Of a DNA stretch of 20,112 bases, positions 1 to 6,169 are shown in pieces. The stretch lies in IMG/VR virus record IMGVR_UViG_3300006329_000093, positions 1-20,112 of that record; one strand, given 5' to 3'. Origin of the DNA: a virus. The stretch's first letter is position 1. Each line of letters starts with the position of its first letter. The notes beneath the pieces are model-generated. The model made no database searches and was not told where the DNA came from. It was given only the letters and a program-made list of their open reading frames with translations. The position numbers and the translations under genes are program-made.

Positions 1-1
1 G

Positions 2-280
2 TCCTATGGGACTTTCTCTACTGGTATTAACATTAAGCGTCTTCATAATATCGTCTTTGCCAGTCCCTCCAAGTCTAGAATCAGAAACCTCCAATCAATC
101 GGGAGGGTACTTCGGGTCGGCAATGGAAAAACTATAGCAACATTATATGATATTGCTGACGACATCGGCGGTCAGAACTATACGCTTCGTCATTTGAACG
201 AGAGAGTAACCATATACAACGAGGAAAATTTTAAGTATGAAGTTATCAAGGTAAACCTTACAGCAAGTAAACAATTATGA
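2..280 (+). CDS. uvsW: UvsW-like RNA/DNA helicase, C-terminal end (5' truncated by window)
   Basis: This is the last 92 codons of an open frame that enters from the left edge and stops at 278-280. Near the middle of the fragment the sequence reads QSIGRVLRVGNGKT, which is helicase motif VI of superfamily 2 with its arginine finger residues. It is followed by a conserved tail (YDIADD..., TLRHLNERVTIYNEE, FKYEVIKVNL) of the kind seen at the C-terminus of T4 UvsW. In T4, UvsW unwinds R-loops and branched DNA, switching replication from origin-dependent to recombination-dependent and helping fork regression. The stop overlaps the next start (ATGATG from 277), so the following gene is probably translationally coupled. 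The helicase core lies outside the window, so intactness cannot be judged. The family call is firm; the symbol is taken from T4. Confidence 0.9.
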   Translation, partial: SYGTFSTGINIKRLHNIVFASPSKSRIRNLQSIGRVLRVGNGKTIATLYDIADDIGGQNYTLRHLNERVTIYNEENFKYEVIKVNLTASKQL

Positions 281-675
281 TGGAAGATGAATTCTACGCT
301 ACAATAAAGTTAACAACTGGGGAAGAGATCGTTGCGAAAGTTTCCTTTATGCCAGATGATGACAGTCTTGTGCTAGATAATCCTTTGGAAGTTGTACCTG
401 TACAACAACAGCGATCCCCAGAAATACAAGTCAACGGGTTCGCCCTCCAGGAATGGATTAAATCAACGTTTGATCAAATGTTTGTATTACCTCGTAAACA
501 TGTGCTTACTATGACTGAGACAGACAAAAAAATAGAGCACTTCTATTTGAAGACACTCAAGAAAATGCATATGGGTCTGGACAATAATAAGTTCACCAGA
601 AGTATGGGACGGTTAGGATCCGTCGTAGAGACCAAGAAGTATCTAGAGAAAATATATAAGCTACCATCCCCTTGA
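277..675 (+). CDS. Small LSm-like beta-barrel protein, function unknown
   Basis: A 132-aa acidic/basic mixed protein with no signal or membrane segment. Residues 7-18 read YATIKLTTGEEI, followed by VAKV and an acidic turn (PDDDSL) before VLDNPLEVVPV. A second beta-like stretch (MFVLPRKHVLTMTE) comes about 45 residues later, and then a charged helix (KKIEHFYLKTLKKM). This is the strand pattern of Sm/LSm-type folds, and it recurs in two other proteins of this window (16433-16885 and 16812-17078). The start at 277 is ATGATG, overlapping the uvsW stop; either ATG could be used and no Shine-Dalgarno sequence is evident, which fits coupling to uvsW. The fold is inferred from pattern only. An RNA-binding or oligomeric role is possible but not shown. 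Confidence 0.75.
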   Translation: MMEDEFYATIKLTTGEEIVAKVSFMPDDDSLVLDNPLEVVPVQQQRSPEIQVNGFALQEWIKSTFDQMFVLPRKHVLTMTETDKKIEHFYLKTLKKMHMGLDNNKFTRSMGRLGSVVETKKYLEKIYKLPSP

Positions 676-711
676 ACCCTTGACAGAGTTAGTCTACACC
701 TAAATCGATAC

Positions 712-736
712 GTTGTCAACCCCCTGTATTGACAAC
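712..736. repeat. Perfect 8-bp inverted repeat overlapping the gp55 promoter -35
   Basis: GTTGTCAA (712-719) and TTGACAAC (729-736) are perfect inverted copies separated by the 9-nt spacer CCCCCTGTA. The right arm contains the TTGACA -35 hexamer. No T-run follows, so it does not look like an intrinsic terminator. The position suggests an operator site, or an RNA hairpin at the 3' end of the upstream transcript. Confidence 0.55.
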
Positions 737-757
737 CTTCCAATAGGGTGGTATACT
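729..757 (+). promoter_or_regulatory. Sigma-70-type promoter for gp55
   Basis: TTGACA at 729-734 and TATACT at 752-757 are separated by exactly 17 nt, matching the bacterial housekeeping consensus at 11 of 12 positions. Transcription would begin near 763-765, just at the AAGGAG of the gp55 ribosome binding site. This implies recognition by unmodified host RNA polymerase and excludes the upstream in-frame GTG (748) and ATG (760) as starts. Confidence 0.8.
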
Positions 758-783
758 TTATGAAGGAGCAAGCATTATATGAC

Positions 784-1287
784 ATGAGGACAATGGTAAA
801 AAAGAAAACAGAGTACTACGTCAACAATAAAGAATTTCTAGAAGCGATTACTGTATATCGTAACTCTGTTATTTCTGCCAAAGAACTTGGTGAGACCCGC
901 CCCCGTGTGCCGAATTATATCGGTGACTGCTTCTTGAAGATAGCTACTCACTTGTCGTATAAACCGAACTTCGTGAACTATATGTTCAGAGAGGACATGA
1001 TATGTGATGGGATAGAGAACTGCTTGCAATACATAGACAACTTCGATCCAGATAAATCTAAGAATCCTTTTGCTTACTTCACTCAGATCATTTATTATGC
1101 GTTTCTTCGTCGAATCCAAAAAGAGAAGAAACAACTTGAAATAAAAAATAAAATTCTAGAAAGATCAGGGTATGATGAAGTTATGCACACGGATACTTTT
1201 GAAGGTTCAATGACTGGGATGAATCCATCTCAATCTGACATGGGATCCATAAAGGAAAACATCGAAACTAAAATGAATAGAGGATAA
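784..1287 (+). CDS. 55: T4-type late sigma factor gp55
   Basis: A 167-aa protein related to T4 gp55, a minimal sigma factor that directs host RNA polymerase to late promoters with short -10-like elements. The diagnostic stretch is NPFAYFTQIIYYAFLRRIQ (about residues 94-112), the sigma region 2 core-binding and melting helix, followed by the basic KEKKQLEIKN. The N-terminal YYVNNKEFLEAI is also typical of phage homologues. I place the start at ATG 784 (MRTMVKKKTEYY): the TATACT box at 752-757 would put the transcript start near 764, leaving AAGGAG (763-768) as the leader. ATG 793 is an alternative; upstream in-frame codons at 748 and 760 lie at or before the inferred transcript start. The C-terminus (SIKENIETKMNRG) is hydrophilic and lacks an obvious clamp-binding hydrophobic motif. 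Its stop overlaps the pyrE start. Confidence 0.9.
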   Translation: MRTMVKKKTEYYVNNKEFLEAITVYRNSVISAKELGETRPRVPNYIGDCFLKIATHLSYKPNFVNYMFREDMICDGIENCLQYIDNFDPDKSKNPFAYFTQIIYYAFLRRIQKEKKQLEIKNKILERSGYDEVMHTDTFEGSMTGMNPSQSDMGSIKENIETKMNRG

Positions 1288-1889
1288 TGAAACTCGAATC
1301 TCAATTCACCGCCCACGAATGGAAGAATGCTATTCCTCACGAGGACATGAAGCATCGGGAAACGCTCCTTAAATTATTACATGAGAAAGCATACCGTCAC
1401 GGACAGTTTACTTTATCATCTGGTAAAGAATCGGAGCATTATGTTAACTGTAAACCTGTTACATTATCATGTGAGGGTAATGCACTGTTAGCACATCTCT
1501 TGATCAAATTGATTGAGAAAGATGCTGTAGCAGTTGGAGGACTTACACTAGGTGCTGATCCATTAGTATGTGGTATCGCACAGAAAGCATATTATAAGTG
1601 TAACAGACATATTGATGCACTTATTATACGTAAGAATCCTAAAGGATATGGTACTAGGGAAGTCATCGAAGGACCAAAACCACCTAAAGGATCAGTAGTA
1701 ACTGTACTTGAGGATGTCACAACAACTGGTAGTAGTGCTATGACTGCTGTTAGAGTATTACGTGAAGCAGGGTATACTGTGAATCGTGTTATTGCTATCG
1801 TAGATAGAATGGATAACCATGATACATGGGCAAAAAATAATCTTGAGTATCATTCATTATTCTTATTAGATGAGGTGGCACATGCCTAG
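1287..1889 (+). CDS. pyrE: Orotate phosphoribosyltransferase (PyrE)
   Basis: A 200-aa type I phosphoribosyltransferase that joins orotate to PRPP to make OMP, the fifth step of pyrimidine synthesis. The PRPP-binding loop VLEDVTTTGSS lies at residues 140-150. The N-terminal FTLSSGKESEHYVNCKP (41-57) matches the orotate-side motif of the family, GGLTLGADPL is at 84-93, and the mobile catalytic loop region IRKNPKGYGT is at 114-123. Length is normal for bacterial PyrE (about 200-215), and nothing key seems missing. The ATG overlaps the gp55 stop (TAATG), implying translational coupling. In an infected cell the enzyme would raise UMP supply for phage DNA and RNA synthesis. It is an auxiliary metabolic gene of plausible bacterial origin; base composition is not visibly different from its neighbours. 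Confidence 0.92.
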   Translation: MKLESQFTAHEWKNAIPHEDMKHRETLLKLLHEKAYRHGQFTLSSGKESEHYVNCKPVTLSCEGNALLAHLLIKLIEKDAVAVGGLTLGADPLVCGIAQKAYYKCNRHIDALIIRKNPKGYGTREVIEGPKPPKGSVVTVLEDVTTTGSSAMTAVRVLREAGYTVNRVIAIVDRMDNHDTWAKNNLEYHSLFLLDEVAHA

Positions 1890-2280
1890 AGCAATATATA
1901 ATGACAATTCTATACTCATTAATTTGAATGAGTTAGTCACAATAAGAGGTGAGTATCTGTTTAAAGATGATGATGTGTCGATGACTACAAATCAAATTGA
2001 CTATATAGCAGAGCGACTTCGACATACATTAACATGGGATACTCTATACAGTATGATAGATCAAAGTATCCTAGAGTTCTATGATTGTCATGAACACCCA
2101 GAGGTCTGGGATCCTCATTACGGTGAGATTCAACCAGAACCAGGACGTGAGAAAGAACTAAACAAACGTGAAGCTGAAGCAAAGAAGAAGCAAGCGGAGT
2201 TTGAAAAGAACTTTGAAATGAAAGTATTAGTTAGTCCTTCATGGACAATTGAAGTACCAGTGAGGAAGAAACATGACTGA
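1882..2280 (+). CDS. Hypothetical protein, 132 aa
   Basis: Not recognised. The start ATG at 1882 is preceded by GAGG (1873-1876) at a 5-nt spacing and overlaps the 3' end of pyrE by 8 nt. An in-frame ATG at 1870 exists but would place the GAGG inside the coding region. The N-terminal half (MPRAIYNDNSILINLNELVTI onward) is mixed alpha/beta, and DYIAERLRHTLTWDTLYSMID looks helical. Residues about 90-112 form a strongly charged helix rich in K, E and A (REKELNKREAEAKKKQAEFE), probably coiled coil, and the tail is beta-like (SWTIEVPVRKKHD). No catalytic motif or membrane segment is seen. It is followed without a gap by another small gene. Confidence 0.8.
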   Translation: MPRAIYNDNSILINLNELVTIRGEYLFKDDDVSMTTNQIDYIAERLRHTLTWDTLYSMIDQSILEFYDCHEHPEVWDPHYGEIQPEPGREKELNKREAEAKKKQAEFEKNFEMKVLVSPSWTIEVPVRKKHD

Positions 2281-2431
2281 GGATGGTTTACCAGAACATA
2301 TTAATAATCTTTGGGAAGACATGGAACGCCTCAATGCATTATATGAAGAACTTATGTGGGAACATGATGCAAAGTTAGAGTTTAAAGCAGACTACGAAAA
2401 TAATCGTATTATCATACAGCAGAAGAAATGA
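2273..2431 (+). CDS. Hypothetical small acidic protein, 52 aa
   Basis: ATG at 2273 overlaps the end of the previous gene and is preceded by TGAGGAAG around 2260-2267, a usable ribosome binding site. The product starts MTEDGLPEHINNLWEDMERL and continues with a helical acidic stretch ending in IIIQQKK. It looks like a single amphipathic helix or short coiled coil. Its stop (TGA 2429-2431) overlaps the next ATG (2428), and this chain of tight overlaps is the main argument that it is real. Function unknown. Confidence 0.65.
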   Translation: MTEDGLPEHINNLWEDMERLNALYEELMWEHDAKLEFKADYENNRIIIQQKK

Positions 2432-2994
2432 ATACAAGTAAATGGGTTGGGATAAGTTTAGGGGCAGTCTTAGGAGTGTCTCATATTGGTATGATTGGTA
2501 TGATTGCTAATCGACCAAGTAAGTTACCAACAATTAATTTTCCAGTTGGACCTTACACTTCTTATGAAGCGAACGTAGGGGAAGATGGATACAGCATCAA
2601 ATATAAATCTAATGATCCTAAAGTGATGCGTGTGGAAAAAGATCTTAAAAGAAAAGGTGGCTTTCTGGGACTGGGTAACAACATTACTAAGACAACAGAA
2701 GAGTACACAATGGATGGTGCTCAACACCTACAACAGTATGGAGGAGGTGTATCAAAAGAAGCATCAAAAAAGTCCGAAGCTTGCCTTAAAGCAATCGGTG
2801 GAGGAGAAGGAACAGGTAGAATTGTCGGTGGTAGCGTTGGTGCTGCTGTTGCTACTACTAGTATTTCCTCTATTCCTTTTGTCGGTTGGGTACTTGCTGG
2901 TGCTGCTACAATGATCGGAATGGATCAAGGTGCAGAAATCGGTGGTAACATGGTAGAAGATCTTAGTAAGGAATGTGTAGAAGACGATGCTTGA
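2428..2994 (+). CDS. Glycine-rich membrane protein, 188 aa
   Basis: Function unknown. Residues about 5-27 (WVGISLGAVLGVSHIGMIGM) are hydrophobic and could be an uncleaved signal anchor or N-terminal membrane helix. The C-terminal third is a glycine/alanine-rich hydrophobic segment (about residues 130-170: GRIVGGSVGAAVATTSISS, then FVGWVLAGAATMIGMDQG) resembling glycine-zipper membrane motifs that mediate helix packing. Two cysteines occur in the C-terminal half (KSEACLKA and SKECVED). Candidate roles for such a protein include a membrane-associated or holin-like function, but it has no lysis-gene context here and I would not call it a holin. The ATG overlaps the previous stop (ATGA), so it is co-translated with the 52-aa gene. 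Confidence 0.75.
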   Translation: MNTSKWVGISLGAVLGVSHIGMIGMIANRPSKLPTINFPVGPYTSYEANVGEDGYSIKYKSNDPKVMRVEKDLKRKGGFLGLGNNITKTTEEYTMDGAQHLQQYGGGVSKEASKKSEACLKAIGGGEGTGRIVGGSVGAAVATTSISSIPFVGWVLAGAATMIGMDQGAEIGGNMVEDLSKECVEDDA

Positions 2995-3079
2995 AATACA
3001 ATTAGCAGTAGTTAGAAAACTAAGGAAATTATATCCACAAACTAGAACAGTATACAAAATTAAAACATATATGTTATGA
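2987..3079 (+). CDS. Hypothetical 30-aa basic peptide bridging to gp47
   Basis: ATG at 2987 overlaps the previous gene, and the TGA at 3077-3079 overlaps the gp47 ATG at 3076. The product is MLEIQLAVVRKLRKLYPQTR followed by TVYKIKTYML, a short basic amphipathic peptide. The perfect stop-start linkage on both sides suggests it is translated, at least as a coupling leader for gp47. AAGGAA lies 12 nt upstream of the start, a weak site. Coding status is uncertain because of its size. Confidence 0.5.
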   Translation: MLEIQLAVVRKLRKLYPQTRTVYKIKTYML

Positions 3080-4116
3080 AGATTGCTGTCATTACAGATC
3101 AACATCTGGATGGAAGGAAGGGTTCACTCCCCTTCTGGAATTACTTTAACAAATTTTATGATGAAATATTTTTCCCAACACTTGAGAAACACGGTATCAA
3201 TACCATCCTTGATCTTGGCGACACATTTGATAACCGAAAGTCTATGGATTTTAGTACTCTTGCGAGGATTAAAACTGACTATTTCGACAGACTTAGAAAG
3301 TATGATGTACACATGATTCTAGGGAATCATTGTACCTATTATAAAAATACCAATAGGATCAATTCCCCCGAACTATTATTGGAAGAATATGATAACATAA
3401 CTATCTACTCTGAACCTACTACTCTTAAGTTTGGTGACAGAGATTTTCTTATGTTACCATGGATTAATTCTGGTAATCGTGAACAAGCAGAGAAAGCTAT
3501 TGAAGATTCTGATGCTGGTATCTGTGCTGGTCATTTAGAGATTGACGGCTTTGAGGTCATGGCAGGTCACAGATTCAATGGTGGATTCAAACCCCCAGAC
3601 TTTAAAAAGTTTAATCGTGTATGGTCTGGACACTTTCATCATAAGTCTAAGCATGGTAACATTCAGTACTTGGGTAATCCGTACCAGATGTTCTGGAATG
3701 ATTATGCTGACACCAGAGGTTTTCATATCTATGATACAGATACTGATAGACTGACATACATCAAGAATCCTTTTGAGATGTTTGCTAAGGTATTCTATAA
3801 TGATAAGGCATATGATTATAGAAAGTATGACACTACTGTCCACAAGAATCAATATGTTAAAGTAGTAGTAGAAGAGAAAACTCGAATGGATGAATTCGAG
3901 AGTTTAATTGATGGACTCTATCTCAACGGTGCTCACGATGTTAAGATTGTTGAAACATTGGTTGACACGAAGGTAGATGATGATGTAGAATTGAACGTAA
4001 AAGACACCCTAACTTTATTGGGTGAATATATTGATGAGGTGGACATTCAGGTAGACAAATCCGACCTGAAGACACTCATGCAATCTCTATACATAGAAGC
4101 GTGTGAAGTATCTTGA
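3076..4116 (+). CDS. 47: Recombination nuclease subunit gp47 (Mre11/SbcD-like)
   Basis: A 346-aa calcineurin-like metallophosphoesterase, the nuclease half of the gp46/gp47 complex that resects DNA ends for recombination-dependent replication and repair. Visible metal and active-site motifs are D8-x-H10 (TDQH), G48-D49 (LGDTFD), G83-N84-H85, H153 (AGHLE), and G185-H186-x-H188 (SGHFH). Length is close to T4 gp47 (about 340). The residue after the catalytic histidine is C86 (GNHCTYYKNTN) where T4 and most Mre11 proteins have D or E. The start overlaps the preceding 30-aa frame. The C-terminal part (after about residue 250) would form the domain that caps the ATPase gp46, encoded just downstream. 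Confidence 0.95.
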   Translation: MKIAVITDQHLDGRKGSLPFWNYFNKFYDEIFFPTLEKHGINTILDLGDTFDNRKSMDFSTLARIKTDYFDRLRKYDVHMILGNHCTYYKNTNRINSPELLLEEYDNITIYSEPTTLKFGDRDFLMLPWINSGNREQAEKAIEDSDAGICAGHLEIDGFEVMAGHRFNGGFKPPDFKKFNRVWSGHFHHKSKHGNIQYLGNPYQMFWNDYADTRGFHIYDTDTDRLTYIKNPFEMFAKVFYNDKAYDYRKYDTTVHKNQYVKVVVEEKTRMDEFESLIDGLYLNGAHDVKIVETLVDTKVDDDVELNVKDTLTLLGEYIDEVDIQVDKSDLKTLMQSLYIEACEVS

Positions 4117-4125
4117 CACCATTCT

Positions 4126-4440
4126 ATGTTTGTCATCACTTTAAAAGACCATCCACAGGGTGTGTATTCTGTTCTGGATGAGGATGATGATCGTATCATC
4201 CCTATCTTTGAGAACAGAGAGGATGCTTTTCGGTATGTAAATCTTCTAGGTGTTGACGAAGAAAACCCCAAACTAGATGTCGTGACTGTGCAGCTTGAAC
4301 AAATGGTACAAGCCTGCTCGATGTCTGGTCAAAGATATAGTATTATAACCACTGACGACTTCATAGTCCCACCTGATACCTATGATCACTTTCCAAAAGA
4401 TCCGTTGGAAGAACCTCCTGAGCACGGGAAACACGTTTAG
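4126..4440 (+). CDS. DUF3110-like small protein
   Basis: A 104-aa acidic protein with the layout FVITLKDHPQGVYSVLDEDD, then IPIFENREDAFRYVNLL, then a V-rich strand (DVVTVQLEQMVQACSMSGQRYSI). This resembles the DUF3110 family of short cyanobacterial proteins, which combine a GVYSV motif with an F/E-D-A-x-R-Y motif. Its function is not known to me. It lies between gp47 and gp46 and overlaps the start of gp46 by 59 nt in another frame, so its C-terminal tail (PPDTYDHFPKDPLEEPPEHG) is constrained by the gp46 N-terminus. A shorter protein with a similar [15 protein letters not shown] segment is found at 19561-19740. The family name is by eye only. Confidence 0.75.
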   Translation: MFVITLKDHPQGVYSVLDEDDDRIIPIFENREDAFRYVNLLGVDEENPKLDVVTVQLEQMVQACSMSGQRYSIITTDDFIVPPDTYDHFPKDPLEEPPEHGKHV

Positions 4441-6127
4441 TGAGATAGATCTCTCTGCGACAAGAAATACTTTAATAGTTGGTGCTAATGGATCAGGTAA
4501 GAGTACGATCTTAGATGCACTGACATATACATTGTTTGGTAAACCCTATCGTAAGATTAATAAAGGGATGCTGGTTAACAGTGTCAATCAAAGTAACCTC
4601 ATTGCAGAACTTGAGTTTACTATTGGTAAGAATGAATATAAGATTGTACGAGGTACTAAACCAAATAGGTTTGAGATCTTTTGCAATGGTCAGATGTGGG
4701 ATAAAGAATCCACTGTTGTAGAACAGCAGAAGAACCTAGAGCAGAATGTGTTGAAGATGAATTACAAGTCTTTTACACAGATTGTGGTGCTAGGATCTAG
4801 TACCTTTGTTCCTTTCATGCGTCTGCCACTACCGCAACGCCGAGAGATCATTGAAGACATCTTAGACATTCAAGTTTTCTCTATCATGAATAGTAGATTG
4901 AAGGATAGAGTCAGAGAGAATTCCAATGAGATTAAAGATCTAGATTATCAACTCCATCTTCTTAATGAAAAGATTGATCTTCAAAAGAAATATATGTTTG
5001 AATTAGAGAAGAAAAATCAAGAAGAGGTATTGAAAAAAGAAGAAAAGATTAAAGAGTATGAAACAGAAAATGAACAGGCAACTGAAGAAATCAAGATTTT
5101 AGCAGAAGAAGCTCACTTGTTGCATATACAACTAGAAGATTACGCTGCGTCTGCTGACAAGTTGCAAAAATTAAATACTATCTTAATAAAACTACAGCAA
5201 AAGTTACAAGGATGTCAGAAGGAGCACAAATTCTTTGAAGAGAATGATGAATGTCCTACATGCTCTCAAAAAATTAAGAAAGCATTTAAGAATTCAATGA
5301 TCGGTGCTCTTGATACAAAGATCAATGACATGTCTAATGGTAAGTCTGAGTTGGAGAAAGCTATTGAAGAAGAACGAGAAAGAAATTTGATGTTTGTTCA
5401 ACTGTCTAAGCAAAGTACTGAAGTGAATACATCTATGTCTAACGTTAACTATAAGTTAGTTTCGATTCGTAAGTCTATTGATGATATTCGAAAAGATATT
5501 GAAGAACTAGAAGGTTCTAATCCTGATAAGAAAGCAGAGTATAAAAAACTTGAGACTCTTGTAAATGAGAAGAAAGAAGTAAAGACTAACAATACCAATT
5601 CCAAGAAGGATAGGGATGTTCTTAATGCTGCTACTGCCTTGTTAAAAGACAGTGGTATTAAGACCAGGATCATCAAGACATATCTTCCTACAATGAATAA
5701 GATGATCAATCAGTACTTACAAAGTATGGACTTCTATGTTAATTTTACTTTAGATGAGAACTTTGAGGAGACTATCAAGTCTAGATATAGAGATATCTTT
5801 ACGTACGAGTCCTTCAGTGAAGGAGAGAAGGCACGTATTGATATTGCACTATTGCTTACTTGGAGAAGTATTGCTAAACTTAAGAATAGTGTAGACACTA
5901 ACCTTTTAATTCTGGATGAAATCTTTGACAGCTCACTTGACCAATCTGGTGCTTCTGATCTTGGTTGGATCTTACGTAATTTCGACGATAGCACTAATGT
6001 TTTCGTAATAAGTCATAAGGAAGCATTGAATGATAAGTTTGATAGAACTATCAATGTATCGAAAGAAAAGAACTTCTCTAGACTAGAGGAGACAGTTAAC
6101 GAAGTGACACACGCACTGGTTGGCTAA
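4382..6127 (+). CDS. 46: Recombination nuclease ATPase subunit gp46 (Rad50/SbcC-like)
   Basis: A 581-aa SMC-type ATPase partner of gp47. Walker A is GANGSGKST at residues 34-42. Long coiled coils (about 170-440) surround a zinc-hook CPTC motif at C291-x-x-C294. The ABC signature FSEGEKAR starts at F478, and Walker B ends in D512-E513 (LLILDEIFDSS). The coiled coil is short, as in T4 gp46 (about 560 aa), compared with cellular Rad50. The start MITFQKIRWKNLLSTGNTF aligns with the beginning of T4 gp46, which supports ATG 4382 despite its 59-nt overlap with the upstream gene and the absence of a clear Shine-Dalgarno site. With gp47 it resects double-strand ends so that UvsX can load. All ATPase motifs are intact. 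Confidence 0.95.
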   Translation: MITFQKIRWKNLLSTGNTFSEIDLSATRNTLIVGANGSGKSTILDALTYTLFGKPYRKINKGMLVNSVNQSNLIAELEFTIGKNEYKIVRGTKPNRFEIFCNGQMWDKESTVVEQQKNLEQNVLKMNYKSFTQIVVLGSSTFVPFMRLPLPQRREIIEDILDIQVFSIMNSRLKDRVRENSNEIKDLDYQLHLLNEKIDLQKKYMFELEKKNQEEVLKKEEKIKEYETENEQATEEIKILAEEAHLLHIQLEDYAASADKLQKLNTILIKLQQKLQGCQKEHKFFEENDECPTCSQKIKKAFKNSMIGALDTKINDMSNGKSELEKAIEEERERNLMFVQLSKQSTEVNTSMSNVNYKLVSIRKSIDDIRKDIEELEGSNPDKKAEYKKLETLVNEKKEVKTNNTNSKKDRDVLNAATALLKDSGIKTRIIKTYLPTMNKMINQYLQSMDFYVNFTLDENFEETIKSRYRDIFTYESFSEGEKARIDIALLLTWRSIAKLKNSVDTNLLILDEIFDSSLDQSGASDLGWILRNFDDSTNVFVISHKEALNDKFDRTINVSKEKNFSRLEETVNEVTHALVG

Positions 6128-6147
6128 CCTATTTTGTTTGCTATCAT
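6120..6147 (+). promoter_or_regulatory. Putative extended -10 promoter for the VWA gene
   Basis: TGCTATCAT (6139-6147) has the TGn extension next to TATCAT. TTGGCT at 6120-6125 is a possible -35 at a 16-nt spacing, and it overlaps the gp46 stop region. The same TTGCTATCAT string with a 16-nt spacer occurs before the CobS-like gene (9047-9074), which raises confidence in both. Confidence 0.5.
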
Positions 6148-6169
6148 AGGTATACAAACAAAGAAAAGC

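Noticed and set aside
680-706. TTGACA at 680-685 with TAAATC at 701-706 as another promoter before gp55
   Set aside because: The spacing is only 15 nt and the -10 is poor, while a near-consensus promoter lies just downstream at 729-757.
748-783. Longer gp55 starting at GTG 748 or ATG 760
   Set aside because: These codons lie at or upstream of the transcript start implied by the TATACT box at 752-757; ATG 784 follows AAGGAG and gives the expected N-terminus.
543-785. Minus-strand frames, including this one and those opposite the VWA and gp43 genes
   Set aside because: All lie antisense to well-supported genes, lack ribosome binding sites and recognisable protein features, and are explained as shadows.
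2428-2994. Glycine-rich membrane protein as a holin
   Set aside because: No endolysin or other lysis gene is nearby, and the length and layout are not specific for holins.
4113-4141. TTGACA at 4113-4118 between gp47 and the DUF3110-like gene as a promoter
   Set aside because: No acceptable -10 hexamer at 16-18 nt; the only TAT-like string is 6 nt away.
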